Source: Geoalkalibacter ferrihydriticus DSM 17813 (GTDB lineage Bacteria > Desulfobacterota > Desulfuromonadia > Desulfuromonadales > Geoalkalibacteraceae). Taken from it: 55,322 nucleotides of DNA. The position numbers were made by a program, and so were the translations under genes. The stretch is from the NCBI RefSeq assembly GCF_000820505.1, contig NZ_JWJD01000001.1:1222629-1277950 (forward strand), read 5' to 3'. The notes beneath the pieces are model-generated. The model was given only the letters and a program-made list of their open reading frames with translations. It was not told the origin of the DNA and did not search any database. Positions 53,457-55,322 of this stretch are shown one piece after another. Positions within the stretch are counted from its first letter, which is position 1. Every line of letters starts with the position of its first letter.

Positions 53457-54149
53457 TCAGCGCAGAACTTCCAACGCAGCGCTCTCGGCGCGACTGCGCA
53501 CCGGCAGCAGGCGACCGCCGCCGAGGCGTAGCAGTTCGCCGCCGAGACGGCGGGGCTGGCCGGGGTCGTGGCTGGACATGACCACCGTGATGCCCTGTGC
53601 CGGCAGGATCTGGATGACGTCTTCGAAGGTGGCGATGGTGGCGCTGTCGAGGTTGGCGGTGGGTTCGTCAAGTAAAAGAATGTCGGGGTACAGAGCCAGG
53701 GCGCGCGCCAGGGCCACGCGGCGGGTTTCGCCGCCTGAAAGTTCCCGTGCCGGTCGTTTGGCAAAGTCACTCAGGCCCACGGCGGTCAGACTCTGTTCGA
53801 TGCGGCGACGCTGCTCGTAACCGCGGATGCCGCGCAGGGACAAGCCCATGGCCAGATTATGCTGGATGGAGCCGCTGAACAGGTAGGGGGTTTGATGAAC
53901 CAGGGTCACACGGCGGCGCAGGCGGCGCAGTTGCGAGCCGCCCCAGGTGACTGCTTCCTCGCCGAAGCGGATGACGCCGCGCCGGGGGCGGCTGAGCAGG
54001 GCCAGCGTGTGCAGCAGCGTCGATTTGCCCGCGCCGTTGGGGCCGCTGAGGATGTAAATGCGACCGGGTTCAAGAGCCAGATGTTCGACGTGCAGATTGA
54101 AGCCGTCGGGATAGCCGAGTTCGATTTCGTCGAGAGTCATTAGCGCCAT
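53457..54149 (-). CDS. tupC: Tungstate-type ABC transporter ATP-binding protein
   Basis: The 230-residue ATPase has Walker A GPNGAGKST (about 36-44), Q-loop VHQTPYLFSG, signature LSGGETRRVALARALA (about 137) and Walker B ILLLDEPTANLD (about 157). The C-terminal regulatory domain of ModC is absent, as in TupC. It starts three bases after the permease stop, so the two form an operon. Together with the TupB-like permease it should import tungstate (or molybdate). The binding protein TupA is not encoded adjacent in this window. Confidence 0.85.
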   Translation of the reverse strand: MALMTLDEIELGYPDGFNLHVEHLALEPGRIYILSGPNGAGKSTLLHTLALLSRPRRGVIRFGEEAVTWGGSQLRRLRRRVTLVHQTPYLFSGSIQHNLAMGLSLRGIRGYEQRRRIEQSLTAVGLSDFAKRPARELSGGETRRVALARALALYPDILLLDEPTANLDSATIATFEDVIQILPAQGITVVMSSHDPGQPRRLGGELLRLGGGRLLPVRSRAESAALEVLR

Positions 54150-54152
54150 ACT

Positions 54153-54890
54153 CTACCTCTGCTGCAAAGTATGAAGCAGGAAGTTGACCCCCAGAGCCAG
54201 ACCCATGAGGAGAATCCCCAGGGCCATGGCGAAGGCGAAATCACCCTTGCTGGTTTCCAGGGCGATGGCGGTGGTCAGGGTGCGGGTCGAATTGCGGATG
54301 TTGCCGCCGAGCATCATGGCCGCTCCCACCTCCGCCACCACACGGCCGAAGCCGGCGACCACGGCGGCGAGCAGGCCGTAGCGCACCTCGCGAAGAATGT
54401 GCCAGGCCGCTTGCAGGGGATGTGCGCCCAAGGTCTGCAAGGTGGGGATGATGCGCGCATCGGCGCCGGCCACCGCGGTGGTCATGTAATGAGCGACGAT
54501 GGGCAGGGCCAGAACCGTCTGGCCGATAACCATGGCCCAGGGCGTGAACAGCAACCCCATGGGGCCAAGCGGCCCCTGGCGGCTGAGCAGGGCGAAGAGA
54601 AACAGGCCGATGACCACCGTGGGCAGCGCCATGAAGGTGTTGAGCAGCAGGCGGATGGTATGGCGCCCGGGAAATGCGACCGCACCCACCGTCAGCCCGA
54701 TGGGCGCGGCGAGCAGAGTGGCGAGCAGGATAGCTGTCGACGAGGTCCACAGCGAGGTCCAGGCGATGACCATGACCTCGCGGTCCAGATTGATGATCAA
54801 CACCAGTGCGGCGCTGAGAGCTTCAAACAAAAATTCCACGGCAGAATATCTGGGGATGGAGTTGACGGTTGAAACCCAGGAGAAATCCAT
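54153..54890 (-). CDS. tupB: Tungstate-type ABC transporter permease
   Basis: ATG 54890 gives 245 residues; the ribosome site is poor (AAGGG touches the ATG), so the start is uncertain by some codons. About five membrane helices are visible. The phrases MALPTVVIGLFLFALLSRQG, FTPWAMVIGQTVLALPIVAH, RVVAEVGAAMMLGGNIRNST and TTAIALETSKGDFAFAMALG match TupB permeases closely, including the EVGAAMMLGGNI coupling loop. This is the inner-membrane channel for tungstate. It lies upstream of tupC with a 3-bp gap and downstream of a gene end that may encode a tungsten enzyme, after a strong terminator. Confidence 0.86.
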   Translation of the reverse strand: MDFSWVSTVNSIPRYSAVEFLFEALSAALVLIINLDREVMVIAWTSLWTSSTAILLATLLAAPIGLTVGAVAFPGRHTIRLLLNTFMALPTVVIGLFLFALLSRQGPLGPMGLLFTPWAMVIGQTVLALPIVAHYMTTAVAGADARIIPTLQTLGAHPLQAAWHILREVRYGLLAAVVAGFGRVVAEVGAAMMLGGNIRNSTRTLTTAIALETSKGDFAFAMALGILLMGLALGVNFLLHTLQQR

Positions 54891-55223
54891 CCCTTGAATA
54901 ACACGGCCCACCCTCGAACGGCAACCGATGAAGTGCGAGAGGGGCAAAGGCAAGGGCGGAGGACGCGGATTTAAAAGATCAAAGCGGATTAAAATCCAAC
55001 AGATTCCAGATTGATCCGCCCTGATCCAGCCTTTTCCGCGTTCATCTGCGTCCTGGTTTTTTCTGCGATCTTGCTCGGTTGGATTAGCGGTTTGATCGCG
55101 TAGCCCACCGACCGACCCCGCCGCGCCAAGGATAATCACAATGGGTCTCGGCGGGTTATGCCAGACGATTAACGAAAAAAACAGCGGGGTGACCATGTCA
55201 CCCCGCTGTTTTTTGTGCCGATT
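54891..55223. other. Intergenic region upstream of tupB
   Basis: About 330 bp hold no gene apart from the terminator at 55175-55216. The stretch around 54990-55070, with words such as GCGTTCATCTGCGTCC and short AATCCAACAGATTCC-type repeats, resembles non-coding intergenic repeats of related genomes. The tupB promoter must lie here; a molybdate/tungstate-type operator could not be located with confidence. Confidence 0.35.
55175..55216. terminator. Strong bidirectional intrinsic terminator
   Basis: A perfect 13-bp stem (55181-55193 / 55197-55209; ACAGCGGGGTGAC and its complement) with a 3-nt loop is flanked by an A-run and a T-run. It ends the upstream minus-strand gene (stop at 55224) before tupB. 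Confidence 0.9.
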
Positions 55224-55322
55224 TTAGAAATTCCAGAATTCGTCAATTTCCGCGTCGGTGTAATCCCAGACCGCGTTGTGCGGCGGCACCGGCTCGCTGA
55301 AGAATTCGGGCAGCCGGTCGTG
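55224..55322 (-). CDS. 3' end of a gene, possibly a tungsten aldehyde:ferredoxin oxidoreductase-family enzyme (partial)
   Basis: The last 32 residues are readable; the rest is outside the window. The fragment (HDRLPEFFSEPVPPHNAVWD, then YTDAEIDEFWNF) resembles the RLPE-F-x-EP-PP ending of some AOR-family proteins. These tungsten enzymes oxidise aldehydes with ferredoxin. A tungstate transporter directly downstream supports the idea. The identification rests on a short tail and is tentative. Confidence 0.4.
   Translation of the reverse strand, partial: HDRLPEFFSEPVPPHNAVWDYTDAEIDEFWNF

Noticed and set aside
1-55322. tRNA, rRNA, integrase or attachment site
   Set aside because: I looked for tRNA-like cloverleaf ends (GGTTCGAATC words followed by CCA), integrase-like frames and direct repeats at borders, and found none convincing.

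Overview
The window looks like chromosomal DNA of a GC-rich, Gram-negative, anaerobic or microaerobic bacterium of the Desulfuromonadales (Geobacter / Geoalkalibacter / Desulfuromonas type). The reasons are a diheme c-type cytochrome, rubrerythrin, a nitrogenase-associated ArsC-like protein, a tungstate-type ABC transporter, two PilZ proteins, a sigma-54 activator, outer-membrane proteins and an RND efflux system. This placement is inferred from gene content and was not tested by a search. No tRNA, rRNA, CRISPR array, prophage or intact insertion sequence was seen.

Layout. 1-371 is a repeat-rich intergenic stretch with two large imperfect palindromes. 372-1684 holds a metallophosphatase and an unknown gene. 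1820-8215 is the most interesting block: a Fap-like functional-amyloid locus on the minus strand. It has a secreted Asn/Ser/Gln-rich repeat protein, a periplasmic C39 peptidase (FapD-like), a small secreted protein with a double-glycine-type motif, and an outer-membrane barrel (FapF-like). It is preceded by a textbook sigma-54 promoter and a gene for a PilZ/zinc-ribbon/AAA+/Fis-HTH activator, which suggests c-di-GMP-responsive fibre production. 8438-16018 is a stress-type stretch: diheme peroxidase-like cytochrome, rubrerythrin, DJ-1/PfpI protein, class II photolyase, a PilZ protein, CorA, and a DUF523-DUF1722 protein.

16039-28586 is a five-gene minus-strand alpha-glucan/trehalose operon: glgE, treS-maltokinase fusion, treZ, a GH57/DUF3536 protein and treY. 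The GlgE route (trehalose to maltose to maltose-1-phosphate to glucan) and the TreYZ route (glucan to trehalose) are thus encoded together and could form a cycle between trehalose and glucan. A further GH13 amylase lies on the other strand at 30868-32580, after an alpha/beta hydrolase and a small exported protein. 33028-39543 is a complete tripartite RND efflux operon with a divergent TetR repressor and a palindromic operator.

39571-44161 is a minus-strand trio: a KirBac-like two-TM protein without a canonical K+ filter fused to a gamma-glutamylcyclotransferase-like domain, a VWA protein with two OmpA domains, and an unknown membrane protein. 44364-48590 carries CvfB-like, OMPLA, nitrogenase-associated and small unknown genes. 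48596-49318 is degenerate mosaic DNA with a tandem repeat and a VOC (glyoxalase) fragment. 49470-55322 carries a CtpF-like P-type ATPase, an O-methyltransferase, a TupBC-type tungstate transporter, and the 3' end of a gene that may encode a tungsten aldehyde oxidoreductase.
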